DNA of 47,593 nucleotides from Desulfurobacteriaceae bacterium (GTDB taxonomy: Bacteria; Aquificota; Aquificia; Desulfurobacteriales; Desulfurobacteriaceae): contig JAMORC010000007.1 in NCBI GenBank assembly GCA_027063785.1, positions 1 to 47,593 on the forward strand, in the 5' to 3' direction. The position numbers and the translations under genes were made by a program. Within the stretch, counting starts at the first letter, position 1; the number at the start of each line of letters is the position of its first letter. This document shows, one piece after another, positions 17,012 through 24,889 of the stretch. The notes beneath the pieces were generated by a model. The model worked only from the letters and a program-made list of their open reading frames with translations, was not told the DNA's origin and ran no database searches.

Positions 17012-18310
17012 TCACTTTTTCAAGTATTCCTCAACTCTTTTAATAGAACAGAGCTTACCGCACATTGTGCACGTTTTCTCGTCTTCCTGAGGTCTTCTCT
17101 TTTCCCTGTATTTTCTTGCGATTTCAGGGTCTATTGCAAGTTCAAACTGCCTTTCCCAATCAAGCGCTTCCCTTGCTTTCGCCATTTCGATATCCCATTC
17201 AATCGCTCCGGGGACTCCCTTAACTATGTCTGCCGCGTGACCTGCAATCCTTGCGGCAATAACTCCGACCTTAACATCTTCAACGTCCGGTAGGGCAAGG
17301 TGTTCTGCCGGAGTAAGGTAGCAGAGAAAATCGGCTCCGGCCTTTGCAGCGATCGCTCCTCCGATAGCTCCTGTAATGTGGTCGTAGCCGGGGGCGATGT
17401 CCGTTACTATGGGGCCCAGGACGTAGAAGGGGGCGTTGTGGCAGAGCCTTTTCTGGAGAAGGATATTTGCCTCAACCTGATCCAGCGGTACGTGGCCGGG
17501 TCCTTCAACCATTGCTTGAACCTCTGCTTCCCGCGCTCTATCAACAAGCTCCCCGAGGGTAATTAATTCTTCGATCTGACACCTGTCGGTTGCGTCGGCT
17601 ATGCAACCGGGCCTCATTCCGTCCCCGAGGGAAAGGGTTACATCGTACTTTTTCGCGATTTCAAGTAACCTGTCGTAGTGTTCGTAGAGGGGGTTTTCCC
17701 TTTCGTTGTAAACCATCCACTCGGCCATAAGGGCGCCGCCCCGGGAGACGATGTTCATTAGTCTTCCCTCGTTCCTGAGCCTTTCAAGAGAACTTAAGGT
17801 AACGCCGCAGTGGACTGTTATAAAGTCAACCCCGTCGCGGCAGTGCCTCTCAATGACGTTAAAGAGGTCGTCAACTGTCATTTTACCTATAAACCCGTAC
17901 TTCTCCGCCGCCTCCTTGGCTGCCTGGTAGATGGGAACAGTTCCAACCATTACGGGGGAATTCTCTACGATAGCCCTTCTCGTTTCGTCTATGTGCCTTC
18001 CGGTTGAGAGATCCATGACTGCATCTGCGCCGTACTTGACTGCAACCTTTAGCTTTTCAAGCTCAAGCTCAATGCTTTCTATGTCCCCTGAAGTTCCTAT
18101 GTTGGCGTTAACTTTTGTTTTGAGGCCTTTTCCTATTGCTCTTGGGGTAAAGTTTTCCCTTTCCCTGTGGTAGATGTTTGCGGGTATAACGATGGTTCCC
18201 TCTATTAGCCCGTTGACTATGTAATCAACGTCCCTTTTCTCGTACTCTGCGCATTGTTTTATTTCTTTCGTTATAACGCCTTTCTTTGCAAGTTCAACTA
18301 ACGTTGCCAT
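17012..18310 (-). CDS. thiC: Phosphomethylpyrimidine synthase ThiC
   Basis: The 432-residue protein is the short form of ThiC, the radical SAM enzyme that rearranges AIR to the HMP-P pyrimidine of thiamin. Recognisable segments include NANIGTSGD (about 69-77), [46 protein letters not shown] and the C-terminal cluster motif [11 protein letters not shown]. That motif has spacing CX2CX3C, one residue shorter than the CX2CX4C I recall for the long form. The ATG follows GGAGGAACT. It lies 19 bases after thi4 on the riboswitch-controlled transcript. Confidence 0.96.
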   Translation of the reverse strand: MATLVELAKKGVITKEIKQCAEYEKRDVDYIVNGLIEGTIVIPANIYHRERENFTPRAIGKGLKTKVNANIGTSGDIESIELELEKLKVAVKYGADAVMDLSTGRHIDETRRAIVENSPVMVGTVPIYQAAKEAAEKYGFIGKMTVDDLFNVIERHCRDGVDFITVHCGVTLSSLERLRNEGRLMNIVSRGGALMAEWMVYNERENPLYEHYDRLLEIAKKYDVTLSLGDGMRPGCIADATDRCQIEELITLGELVDRAREAEVQAMVEGPGHVPLDQVEANILLQKRLCHNAPFYVLGPIVTDIAPGYDHITGAIGGAIAAKAGADFLCYLTPAEHLALPDVEDVKVGVIAARIAGHAADIVKGVPGAIEWDIEMAKAREALDWERQFELAIDPEIARKYREKRRPQEDEKTCTMCGKLCSIKRVEEYLKK

Positions 18311-18329
18311 AGTTCCTCCGGAATTCGTT

Positions 18330-19124
18330 TTAAGCCCTCAATTTTCCTGCTATCTCCTTTGCCACCTTCTTGCCCGACATCAGCATTCCTCCGAAGACCG
18401 GGCCCATCCTGTGACTTCCGCAGGTGGCATTTGCAGCCATTCCGCTGACGTATATGCCGGGGAAAACTTCCCTGCTGTTCTTTACTGTATCCTCCTCTCC
18501 GACTGAAGCCCAAAGCGGCTTTTCTCCAACAACACAGCCTGTTTCTGTGTCAAGTCTTATTCCGGCTTTTCTCTGGAGAGTGGATACAACAGTGGCATCG
18601 TGTCCCGTCGCATCTATTACAAATTTTGAGGTAATGACCAGCGGATCGACCATGAGGTGATTTGTATCCACCGTTGTCCAGTTTATAACAAGGCCGCATA
18701 CTTTGTAGTTACCGTTTATCCTTTTCAGGACAACATCTTCGGCTGTCATTCCGTTAAAAATGGCTGCTCCTGCCTTTACGGCCTTTGATGCTATTGTGGT
18801 TACGGCTTCAACAGCGTCGGCCACGTAGTAGCCCGGGGAATATTCCTTATAGGAGATTCCGAATTCTTCGAGAATTTCCCTCCCCATCTCCTGAACAACA
18901 ATTTCATTGAAGAACATTGCTCCTGCCCACATCCCTCCGCCTATTGAGAGCTTCCTTTCGAAAAGGGCAACTTTAAACCCTTCTCTTGCCAGGTAGTAGG
19001 CGGCAACCAGTCCCGAGGGCCCTCCTCCGACGATTGCCACGTCGTTTTCAAGGTGTTTCTTCAGCTTTTCCATGAAAGAGTTGATAATTGCCTCTGAAAT
19101 CAGAACTTCGCTGAGGTTTTGCAC
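18330..19124 (-). CDS. thi4: Thiazole synthase Thi4, non-cysteine type
   Basis: The 264-residue flavoprotein-like fold has the dinucleotide-binding motif [18 protein letters not shown] (about 29-46), [13 protein letters not shown] and a C-terminal [24 protein letters not shown]. Thi4 builds the thiazole moiety of thiamin from NAD and glycine. At the position of the yeast suicide Cys205 (two residues before the Asp-Pro) this protein has Met in NHLMVDPL, neither Cys nor the His of methanogen enzymes. It cannot donate its own Cys sulfur there and should use free sulfide over many turnovers. The start is GTG at 19124 with AGGAGG six bases upstream. Confidence 0.93.
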   Translation of the reverse strand: MQNLSEVLISEAIINSFMEKLKKHLENDVAIVGGGPSGLVAAYYLAREGFKVALFERKLSIGGGMWAGAMFFNEIVVQEMGREILEEFGISYKEYSPGYYVADAVEAVTTIASKAVKAGAAIFNGMTAEDVVLKRINGNYKVCGLVINWTTVDTNHLMVDPLVITSKFVIDATGHDATVVSTLQRKAGIRLDTETGCVVGEKPLWASVGEEDTVKNSREVFPGIYVSGMAANATCGSHRMGPVFGGMLMSGKKVAKEIAGKLRA

Positions 19125-19192
19125 GGCTTGCCTCCTGTTTAGTTTTAGAACCGGGGGGAGGAAGTAGTGGAGGGGAAGAGTGGTAAACTCCC

Positions 19193-19283
19193 GCCGCTCC
19201 CTACGCCGGCATTACCCGGATCAGGTTCCAGGGGTTCCTGCCCGTCGGGGCAGGTCTCAGGAGCCAAGCTCCACCCCCGCGGC
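19193..19283 (-). ncRNA. TPP riboswitch aptamer
   Basis: On the minus strand the conserved TPP aptamer elements appear in order: CTGAGA (pyrimidine-sensing side), then ACCTGATCCGGGTAATGCCGGCGTAGGGA (pyrophosphate side, given here only as its 20-base core ACCTGATCCGGGTAATGCCG plus continuation). The outer stem is GCCGC near 19278-19283 with GCGGC near 19193-19198. It lies about 70 bases before the thi4 GTG and should lower thi4-thiC expression when thiamin pyrophosphate is plentiful. No clear terminator hairpin with a U-run follows, so control of translation is more likely than termination. Confidence 0.93.
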
Positions 19284-19293
19284 TCTAAAATCT

Positions 19294-19322
19294 ATTTTAT
19301 GATTGCTGATAACCGTTTTCAA
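19294..19322 (-). promoter_or_regulatory. Promoter of the thi operon
   Basis: On the minus strand TTGAAA (19322-19317), a 17-base spacer and TAAAAT (19299-19294) place the start near 19287, at the 5' edge of the riboswitch. The -35 abuts the stop codon of the upstream amidohydrolase. Confidence 0.6.
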
Positions 19323-20516
19323 TTAACTGTGGCTTTTTAACCACTCTAAAGCGAGGAAGGTTTCTACGGCTACGCCAATCGGCAGAGCATCTTCGTCAAC
19401 GTCAAATTTTGAGTTATGTAAGGGGTAGATGATGCCTTTTTCTTCATTTCTTATTCCGAGTCTTATGAAAGTTCCGGGCACTTCTTGGAGATAAAAGGAG
19501 AAATCCTCTCCTCCCATTGTCGGCTTCTCAAGGAGAATAACGTTTTCATCCCCGAGCAGTTCCCTCATCTTTCCTACGGAAAAGCGGGTTGTTACTTCAT
19601 CGTTTATTAAAGGCGGTGTTCCCTCTTCAAACTCGAACTTGAAAGCACCGCCGTAAGCGGTCGTTATTCCCCAGAGGGCTTTTTCTATGAGTTTCGGTAT
19701 TCTGTCCCTGACCTCGCTGTTCAGCGTTCTTATTGTTCCTTCAAGTGTAACCTCGTCGGGTATAACGTTTTCTGCGAATCCCCCGCAGATTTTACCGATT
19801 GTCAGCACTGCAGGATCAAGGGGGTCAACGTATCTGCTTACTATGTGGTGAAGTGTGTTGACAACCTGGGCCGAAATGAGAATGGGGTCTATTCCTTGGT
19901 GTGGCCTTGAAGCGTGGGTTGATTTCCCTATGACTTTTACCCGAAATACGTCTGATGAGGCAAGGAAAGGCCCCGGCTTTGTTCCGACCTTTCCGGTTGG
20001 AAGCTCCGGGAAAACGTGAAGAGCGAATATTGCAGAAACACCTTCGAGAACTCCGTTCTCTATTAAGTGTTTTGCACCTTTGCAGTCGTGTCTTTCTTCA
20101 CAAGGCTGGAAAATTAGCCTTACCTTTCCGTGTATTTTGTCCCTCATCTGACAGAGAAGCCTTGCCGTTCCCAAGAGCATGGCTGTATGGGCGTCGTGAC
20201 CGCAGGAGTGCATAACGCCTTTTATCCTCGAGGCGTAGGGCTTACCGGTTTTCTCCTCCGTTGGCAGTGCGTCCATGTCGGCTCTGATAGCAACGGTTTT
20301 TCCCGGTTTCTCTCCCGTTATCTCTGCAACTACGGCAGTTGAGTCGGCGAAGTTTTCTACAAGTCTATCTACTCCGAACTCCTTTAACTTCTCTGCCACG
20401 AATTCCGCCGTGTTGAACTCTCTTCCTGAAAGTTCGGGATACATGTGAAGGTGCCTTCTCCACTCAACGACTTCTTCTTTTATCTCTTGTGCTTTACTGA
20501 GGATTTCCGCCTTCAC
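19323..20516 (-). CDS. M20-family metallo-amidohydrolase
   Basis: The 397-residue protein resembles hippurate and N-acyl-amino-acid hydrolases. Metal-binding residues are seen in MHSCGHDAHTAML (about 103-115), HASRPHQGID for the dimerisation-domain His, and PLHNSKFDVDE near the C-terminus. The usual QPAEEG segment reads QPCEERHDC, keeping the Glu pair but with two extra Cys. It probably removes an acyl group from an amino acid or diaminopimelate derivative; the substrate is not clear. Start GTG with AGGAGG upstream. It lies upstream of the thi promoter and divergent from pyrE. Confidence 0.85.
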   Translation of the reverse strand: MKAEILSKAQEIKEEVVEWRRHLHMYPELSGREFNTAEFVAEKLKEFGVDRLVENFADSTAVVAEITGEKPGKTVAIRADMDALPTEEKTGKPYASRIKGVMHSCGHDAHTAMLLGTARLLCQMRDKIHGKVRLIFQPCEERHDCKGAKHLIENGVLEGVSAIFALHVFPELPTGKVGTKPGPFLASSDVFRVKVIGKSTHASRPHQGIDPILISAQVVNTLHHIVSRYVDPLDPAVLTIGKICGGFAENVIPDEVTLEGTIRTLNSEVRDRIPKLIEKALWGITTAYGGAFKFEFEEGTPPLINDEVTTRFSVGKMRELLGDENVILLEKPTMGGEDFSFYLQEVPGTFIRLGIRNEEKGIIYPLHNSKFDVDEDALPIGVAVETFLALEWLKSHS

Positions 20517-20596
20517 TTTTTCCTCCTTACTTTCTCGCTTTTCTTAATTTATTTTTGAGGTTGATAAAATTACCTTATCCATTCCCGGAGGTGACA

Positions 20597-21190
20597 ATGC
20601 TCACGGAAGAAGAGATAAAAGAGATTTTCCTCAAGGCCGATGCATTCCTTGAAGGTCATTTTCTGCTCTCAAGCGGCCTTCATAGCCCCTACTACCTGCA
20701 GTGTGCAAAAGTTCTTCAATATCCCGACTATGCCGAAAAGCTGTGCAGTGAGCTGGCCGGGAGGATTGAGGATTTAGGTGTGGAGTACGACCTTGTTATA
20801 GCTCCGGCAATAGGGGGAATTATAGTTTCTTACGAAACGGCAAGGCATCTGGGTGTCAGGGGTATATTTGCCGAAAGGGTTGAGGGGGAGTTGAAGCTCC
20901 GGAGGGGGTTTGAAATAAAACCAGGAGAAAGAGCGGTAGTTGTTGAAGATGTGGTGACTACCGGAAAGTCAACGAGAGAGACGATGGAGGTGGTCAGCAG
21001 TCACGGCGGTGAGGTTGTCGCTGTCGGCAGCCTTGTTGACAGAAGCGGCGGTAAAGTGGATTTTGGCGTTCCGTTTGTTACTTTGTGGAGGCTTGAAGTT
21101 CCTGTTTACGAGCCTGAAGTGTGCCCGATTTGTAGGGAAGGAAAAATCCCCCTGGTTAAGCCGGGAAGCAGGAATATTCCCGTAAAGTAG
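20597..21190 (+). CDS. pyrE: Orotate phosphoribosyltransferase
   Basis: The 197-residue product starts at ATG 20597, where GGAGGTGA is well placed; an upstream TTG at 20555 is in frame but has no site. The phosphoribosyl-pyrophosphate motif reads AVVVEDVVTTGKSTRE (about 114-129) and the substrate loop FLLSSGLHSPYYLQ (about 19-32). It converts orotate and PRPP to OMP in pyrimidine synthesis. A Cys pair near the end (VCPICREG) may bind a metal, as in some thermophile forms. It is followed 11 bases later by a prenyl synthase, suggesting one transcript. Confidence 0.95.
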   Translation: MLTEEEIKEIFLKADAFLEGHFLLSSGLHSPYYLQCAKVLQYPDYAEKLCSELAGRIEDLGVEYDLVIAPAIGGIIVSYETARHLGVRGIFAERVEGELKLRRGFEIKPGERAVVVEDVVTTGKSTRETMEVVSSHGGEVVAVGSLVDRSGGKVDFGVPFVTLWRLEVPVYEPEVCPICREGKIPLVKPGSRNIPVK

Positions 21191-21201
21191 GTAGTGAGAT
21201 A

Positions 21202-22176
21202 ATGAGGATCTTTAAACCTTTTGAAGTTATAAAGAAAGAGCTTGAACTTGCGGAAGCATTTTCGAGAAAGCTTCTCTCTTCAAAGGTGGAGCTTGTTCTC
21301 CGGGCAGGTGGCTATATTCTCGATAGCGGCGGAAAGCGCGTGAGGCCCGGACTTACGATAATAGCCGGGAAGCTCTTTTCGGCTCCGGAGGAGCGTCTCA
21401 TTCCCGTTGCAACGGTTATGGAGTACATGCATACGGCGACCCTTCTGCACGATGATATAGTAGACGGGGCAAAGCTCAGGAGGGGAAGGCCTTCCGCAAA
21501 TGAGGTTTTCGGAAACGACGTTGCCGTGCTTGTAGGTGACTACATGTTCGCAAAAGCCATTTACGTTCTTGCGGTGTACGGGGGAGAAGAGGTTCTTAAA
21601 ATTGCCGCTAAGACGGTTCAGGACATGGCTGAGGGGGAACTTTTTCAGCTTGAAAAAATAGGAGATGTGAGGCTTACGGAAGATGAGTACTTTGACATCA
21701 TCTACAGGAAAACTGCTTCCCTCCTTGCCACCTGTTGCGAGTGCGGTGCAGTTGTCGGTGGAGCGGGGAAAGAAGAAAGGAAGGCGTTGAGGGACTACGG
21801 TACTTACATCGGCTATGCCTTTCAGTTAGTCGACGATGCTTTCGATTACGTTTCTGATACTGAAACCATAGGTAAGCCGGCGGGAAACGATATAAGGGAA
21901 GGTAAGGTAACCTATCCTCTCCTTTCGGTTCTACGAGAAGCATCTGAGGAAGAAGTTAGCTCCGTGGCTTCTGTCCTTTCCTCGCCGCAGCCGACAAAGG
22001 AACAGGTGGAATTTGTTAGGGAATTCGTATTGAGCAGGGGAGGGGATAAAAAAACTCTATCCCTTGCAAGGGAGTATGTCGATCGGGCTAAAGTTTCTCT
22101 GTCTGTGTTTGAGGATACCCCTTTCAAAAAAGCTCTTGAAGAGATTGCCGATTTTATAGTGGAAAGAACTTATTAG
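21202..22176 (+). CDS. Long-chain trans-polyprenyl diphosphate synthase
   Basis: The 324-residue protein has both aspartate-rich motifs: LLHDDIVDGAKLRRGRP (first, about 78-94) and QLVDDAFDYVSD (second, about 208-219), plus GGKRVRP near 37 and GDYMFAKA near 112. It condenses isopentenyl diphosphate into the side chain of menaquinone or a related quinone. The residue five before the first motif is small (Ala/Thr region), consistent with a long product. UbiE and UbiD elsewhere in the window would act on the same quinone pathway. The start codon has only a weak site and may be translated by coupling to pyrE. Confidence 0.92.
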   Translation: MRIFKPFEVIKKELELAEAFSRKLLSSKVELVLRAGGYILDSGGKRVRPGLTIIAGKLFSAPEERLIPVATVMEYMHTATLLHDDIVDGAKLRRGRPSANEVFGNDVAVLVGDYMFAKAIYVLAVYGGEEVLKIAAKTVQDMAEGELFQLEKIGDVRLTEDEYFDIIYRKTASLLATCCECGAVVGGAGKEERKALRDYGTYIGYAFQLVDDAFDYVSDTETIGKPAGNDIREGKVTYPLLSVLREASEEEVSSVASVLSSPQPTKEQVEFVREFVLSRGGDKKTLSLAREYVDRAKVSLSVFEDTPFKKALEEIADFIVERTY

Positions 22177-22189
22177 AGGATATAGAAGA

Positions 22190-23857
22190 ATGGTTACCTA
22201 TGACCTTTCCGAGCCTTTGGAGCTTGCCGAGGATGTATTCTGGGTGGGTTACGTTGTTCCTAACGATCCCTTTCAGTGTCACGTTTACCTCATAAGGAAC
22301 GGGGAAGAGAGCATACTCATTGATCCGGGAAGTATGATAACTTTCCCCGTTGTTCTTGAGAAAATTTTGAAACTCGTCAGCTTGAGGGATATAAAATATA
22401 TCATTTTCCACCATCAAGACCCGGATATAACGGGATGTTACTCAACGCTTGAAGAGCTGTTCCCGAATACGACAAAGCTCAGGTACGCTGTTACCCACTG
22501 GAGGACGAAGACCCTGCTAAAGCACTATAAGTGGAAAACGCCGTTCTACTTGGTTGATAAAAATGACTGGAAGCTGGAAGCCGGAGATAGGACGCTGGAG
22601 TTTGTCTTCACTCCCTATGCCCACTTTCCCGGGGCTTTCTGCACTTACGATAGGCGTTCGGGTATCCTCTTTTCAAGTGATATTTTCGGAGCTATTTCGA
22701 AAAAGTTTTACCTTTTTGCCGTTGATGAGGAAGAGTACTATCAGGGAGTGGAGCTTTTCCACAAGCATTACATGCCGAGCAGTGCGATACTTAACTATGC
22801 CCTTGACAGGATAATGGAGAAAAACCCCCGGATGATTGCTCCCCAGCACGGTAGCATAATAAAGGAAGAAATGATTCTTCCTGTTGTTAACAGGCTGAGG
22901 AAGCTCGACTGCGGGCTTTACCTTCTGGACAGGGAAAATACCGACATTTACCTGCTGAATAAGGTTGATTCCATCCTGAAGAAACTTATGAAAAGCATAA
23001 TAGCTTCCAGCGATTTCAGAGTGGTTCTCCGGAATCTATTTTCCACTTTAAAGTCGGAGATTCCGGAGCTGAGCAAGTTTTACTTGCTTACGCAGTTTTT
23101 TACGGATAAAAAGAGGTTCCTTATTGAAGTTGACAGTGAAAACGTCAATCTCAAGTTTGTCCCGGAGAGTTACGGACTTTCGGGGTTTATTTTCAGTGAA
23201 AAACTGGAAACGGAATCCCAAGAAATAGGTAACATTTACCTTTTCTCTTCAAAACCTTTAAACAGAGGTCAGCTGAAGTTCTTGGAAATTCTGTTTAACC
23301 ACGTCAAGTATCCTCTCTCTGCAAGCCTTGAGAGAGAGTTTCAGCTGGAACTTTTAAAGAGGAAAGAGAAAATACTTGAGGAAAAGGCCGTCAGGGATCC
23401 CCTTACCGGCCTATACAACAGGTACTTCCTCAAGGAGTGTTTAAAGTCCTGTGATGAACTTCCCGTATCCTTGATAATGTTTGATATAGACCACTTCAAG
23501 CGAATAAACGATACCTACGGTCATGAGATCGGTGACTGTGTTCTTAAGGAATTTGCCAAGATACTCAGGAAGAGCTTCCGCTCTTCCGACTGCGTAATTC
23601 GCTACGGCGGAGAAGAATTTCTCGTAGTCCTCAAGCACTGTGACCTGGCTCAAGCCTGTGAGAAGGCGGAAGAGGTCAGGAGGAAAGTAGAAAATACCGA
23701 GTTCTGCAAGGAGAAAGGTCTTTCCTTAAAAGTTACTGTTAGTGCCGGTGTCCGCCAGGTTTCGAGCATTGATTCCTTCAAAGAGGAAATAGACAAAGCA
23801 GACAGGAACCTCTATGCAGCGAAGAACGCGGGAAGGAACAGGGTAGTCTGCGGTTAA
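22190..23857 (+). CDS. Diiron MBL-fold (ODP/FprA-like) sensor fused to diguanylate cyclase
   Basis: The 555-residue protein joins a metallo-beta-lactamase domain (about 5-235) to a middle region (about 250-385) and a C-terminal GGDEF domain (about 395-555). The first domain has flavodiiron-type ligands: His75, Asp77 and Asp79 in HHQDPDI, His145 in AHFPGAF, Asp164 in FSSDIFGA, and His220 in APQHGS. This resembles oxygen-binding diiron proteins and FprA without the flavodoxin part. The cyclase has DPLTGLYNR, a GGEEF active site (473-477) and an RSSD inhibitory site five residues upstream, so it should make c-di-GMP with product feedback. The likely input is O2 or NO. It follows a prenyl synthase by 13 bases. 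Confidence 0.87.
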   Translation: MVTYDLSEPLELAEDVFWVGYVVPNDPFQCHVYLIRNGEESILIDPGSMITFPVVLEKILKLVSLRDIKYIIFHHQDPDITGCYSTLEELFPNTTKLRYAVTHWRTKTLLKHYKWKTPFYLVDKNDWKLEAGDRTLEFVFTPYAHFPGAFCTYDRRSGILFSSDIFGAISKKFYLFAVDEEEYYQGVELFHKHYMPSSAILNYALDRIMEKNPRMIAPQHGSIIKEEMILPVVNRLRKLDCGLYLLDRENTDIYLLNKVDSILKKLMKSIIASSDFRVVLRNLFSTLKSEIPELSKFYLLTQFFTDKKRFLIEVDSENVNLKFVPESYGLSGFIFSEKLETESQEIGNIYLFSSKPLNRGQLKFLEILFNHVKYPLSASLEREFQLELLKRKEKILEEKAVRDPLTGLYNRYFLKECLKSCDELPVSLIMFDIDHFKRINDTYGHEIGDCVLKEFAKILRKSFRSSDCVIRYGGEEFLVVLKHCDLAQACEKAEEVRRKVENTEFCKEKGLSLKVTVSAGVRQVSSIDSFKEEIDKADRNLYAAKNAGRNRVVCG

Positions 23858-24828
23858 GGCAGGACTATCTTCTTGACGAAATCCCTGTTCTCAACGTGCC
23901 ACTCTACTGTTTTCTTAAGTCCTTCCTCAAGCGGGACTTTCGGCTCCCAGTTCAGGATTTCCCTTGCCTTTTCGATATCTGCCCAGGTTGCCTTTAGGTC
24001 TGCCTTATGGAAAGGCTTATAAACAATTTCGGCTCTTTTGCCCAGGTACTTCTCTATTAAACCTATTACTTCCTTTAGCTGGTGGGGTTTGTTCCCGCCC
24101 AGGTTAATGATTTCATATCCCGTTTCTTTCTCAAAAGCCTTTACTGTTCCTTCTGCTATGTCGTCAACAAAGGTAAAGTCCCTGCTCTGAGTTCCGTCGC
24201 CGTAAACGGTTATCGGAGTTCCCTCATCTATCCACTTTATGAACCTGAATATGCACATATCCGGCCTTCCCGCCGGCCCGTATACCGTGAAGTACCTGAC
24301 TACTGTGACGTCGATGCCGTACAGGTAGTGATAGGTGTAGGCCATTACTTCTGCGCCTTTTTTGCTGGCTGCATACGGGGAAATGGGAGTGTTAACGGGC
24401 AGGCTTTCCTTAAAGGGCATATGCTGGCCTGCGTAGAGGGAAGAGGTCGATGCAAGGACAAACTTCTTTATTCCGAAATCCTTCATAATTTCCAGAAGGT
24501 TTAACGTCCCCGTGGTGTTTGTCCTTACGTAGACAAAGGGATCGACGAGGCTGTACCTTACCCCTGCCCTTGCCGCAAGGTTTATAACTCCGTCTACAGC
24601 ATTATCTTCAAAGATTACCCTGAGGGCTTCAAGGTTTTCTATGTCTACCTTATAGAACTTAAAGTTTCCCCTTTCCTTTAACTTTTTAAGCCTGTACTCC
24701 TTCAGTCTTACGTCGTAGTAGCTGTTGAGGTTATCTACTCCTATTACGGTGTAGCCTTTTTCCAGCAGTTTCTCTGCCACCTTGTAGCCTATGAACCCTG
24801 CTGCTCCCGTAAGTAGGACTCTTTTCAT
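23854..24828 (-). CDS. NAD-dependent sugar epimerase, UDP-glucuronate 4-epimerase-like
   Basis: The 324-residue short-chain dehydrogenase has VLLTGAAGFIGYKVAEKL (about 4-21) for NAD binding, VDNLNSYYD, and the catalytic SPYAASKKGAE (Tyr and Lys about 145-152). Overall it resembles UDP-glucuronate or UDP-glucose 4-epimerases used for envelope polysaccharide. Reading could begin further upstream, but ATG 24828 has AAGGAGGTGA seven bases away and begins the Rossmann strand correctly. The 3' end overlaps the stop of the facing GGDEF gene. Confidence 0.9.
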   Translation of the reverse strand: MKRVLLTGAAGFIGYKVAEKLLEKGYTVIGVDNLNSYYDVRLKEYRLKKLKERGNFKFYKVDIENLEALRVIFEDNAVDGVINLAARAGVRYSLVDPFVYVRTNTTGTLNLLEIMKDFGIKKFVLASTSSLYAGQHMPFKESLPVNTPISPYAASKKGAEVMAYTYHYLYGIDVTVVRYFTVYGPAGRPDMCIFRFIKWIDEGTPITVYGDGTQSRDFTFVDDIAEGTVKAFEKETGYEIINLGGNKPHQLKEVIGLIEKYLGKRAEIVYKPFHKADLKATWADIEKAREILNWEPKVPLEEGLKKTVEWHVENRDFVKKIVLP

Positions 24829-24889
24829 CTTCACCTCCTTCTTGGGAATGCTAATATATTCCGGTCTTCTTTGGAAGGAGGAGAGCGTA

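Noticed and set aside
17046-17075. ThiC cluster motif spaced CX2CX3C rather than CX2CX4C
   Set aside because: The gene is the short ThiC form, where I believe the spacing is normal; all other motifs are present.
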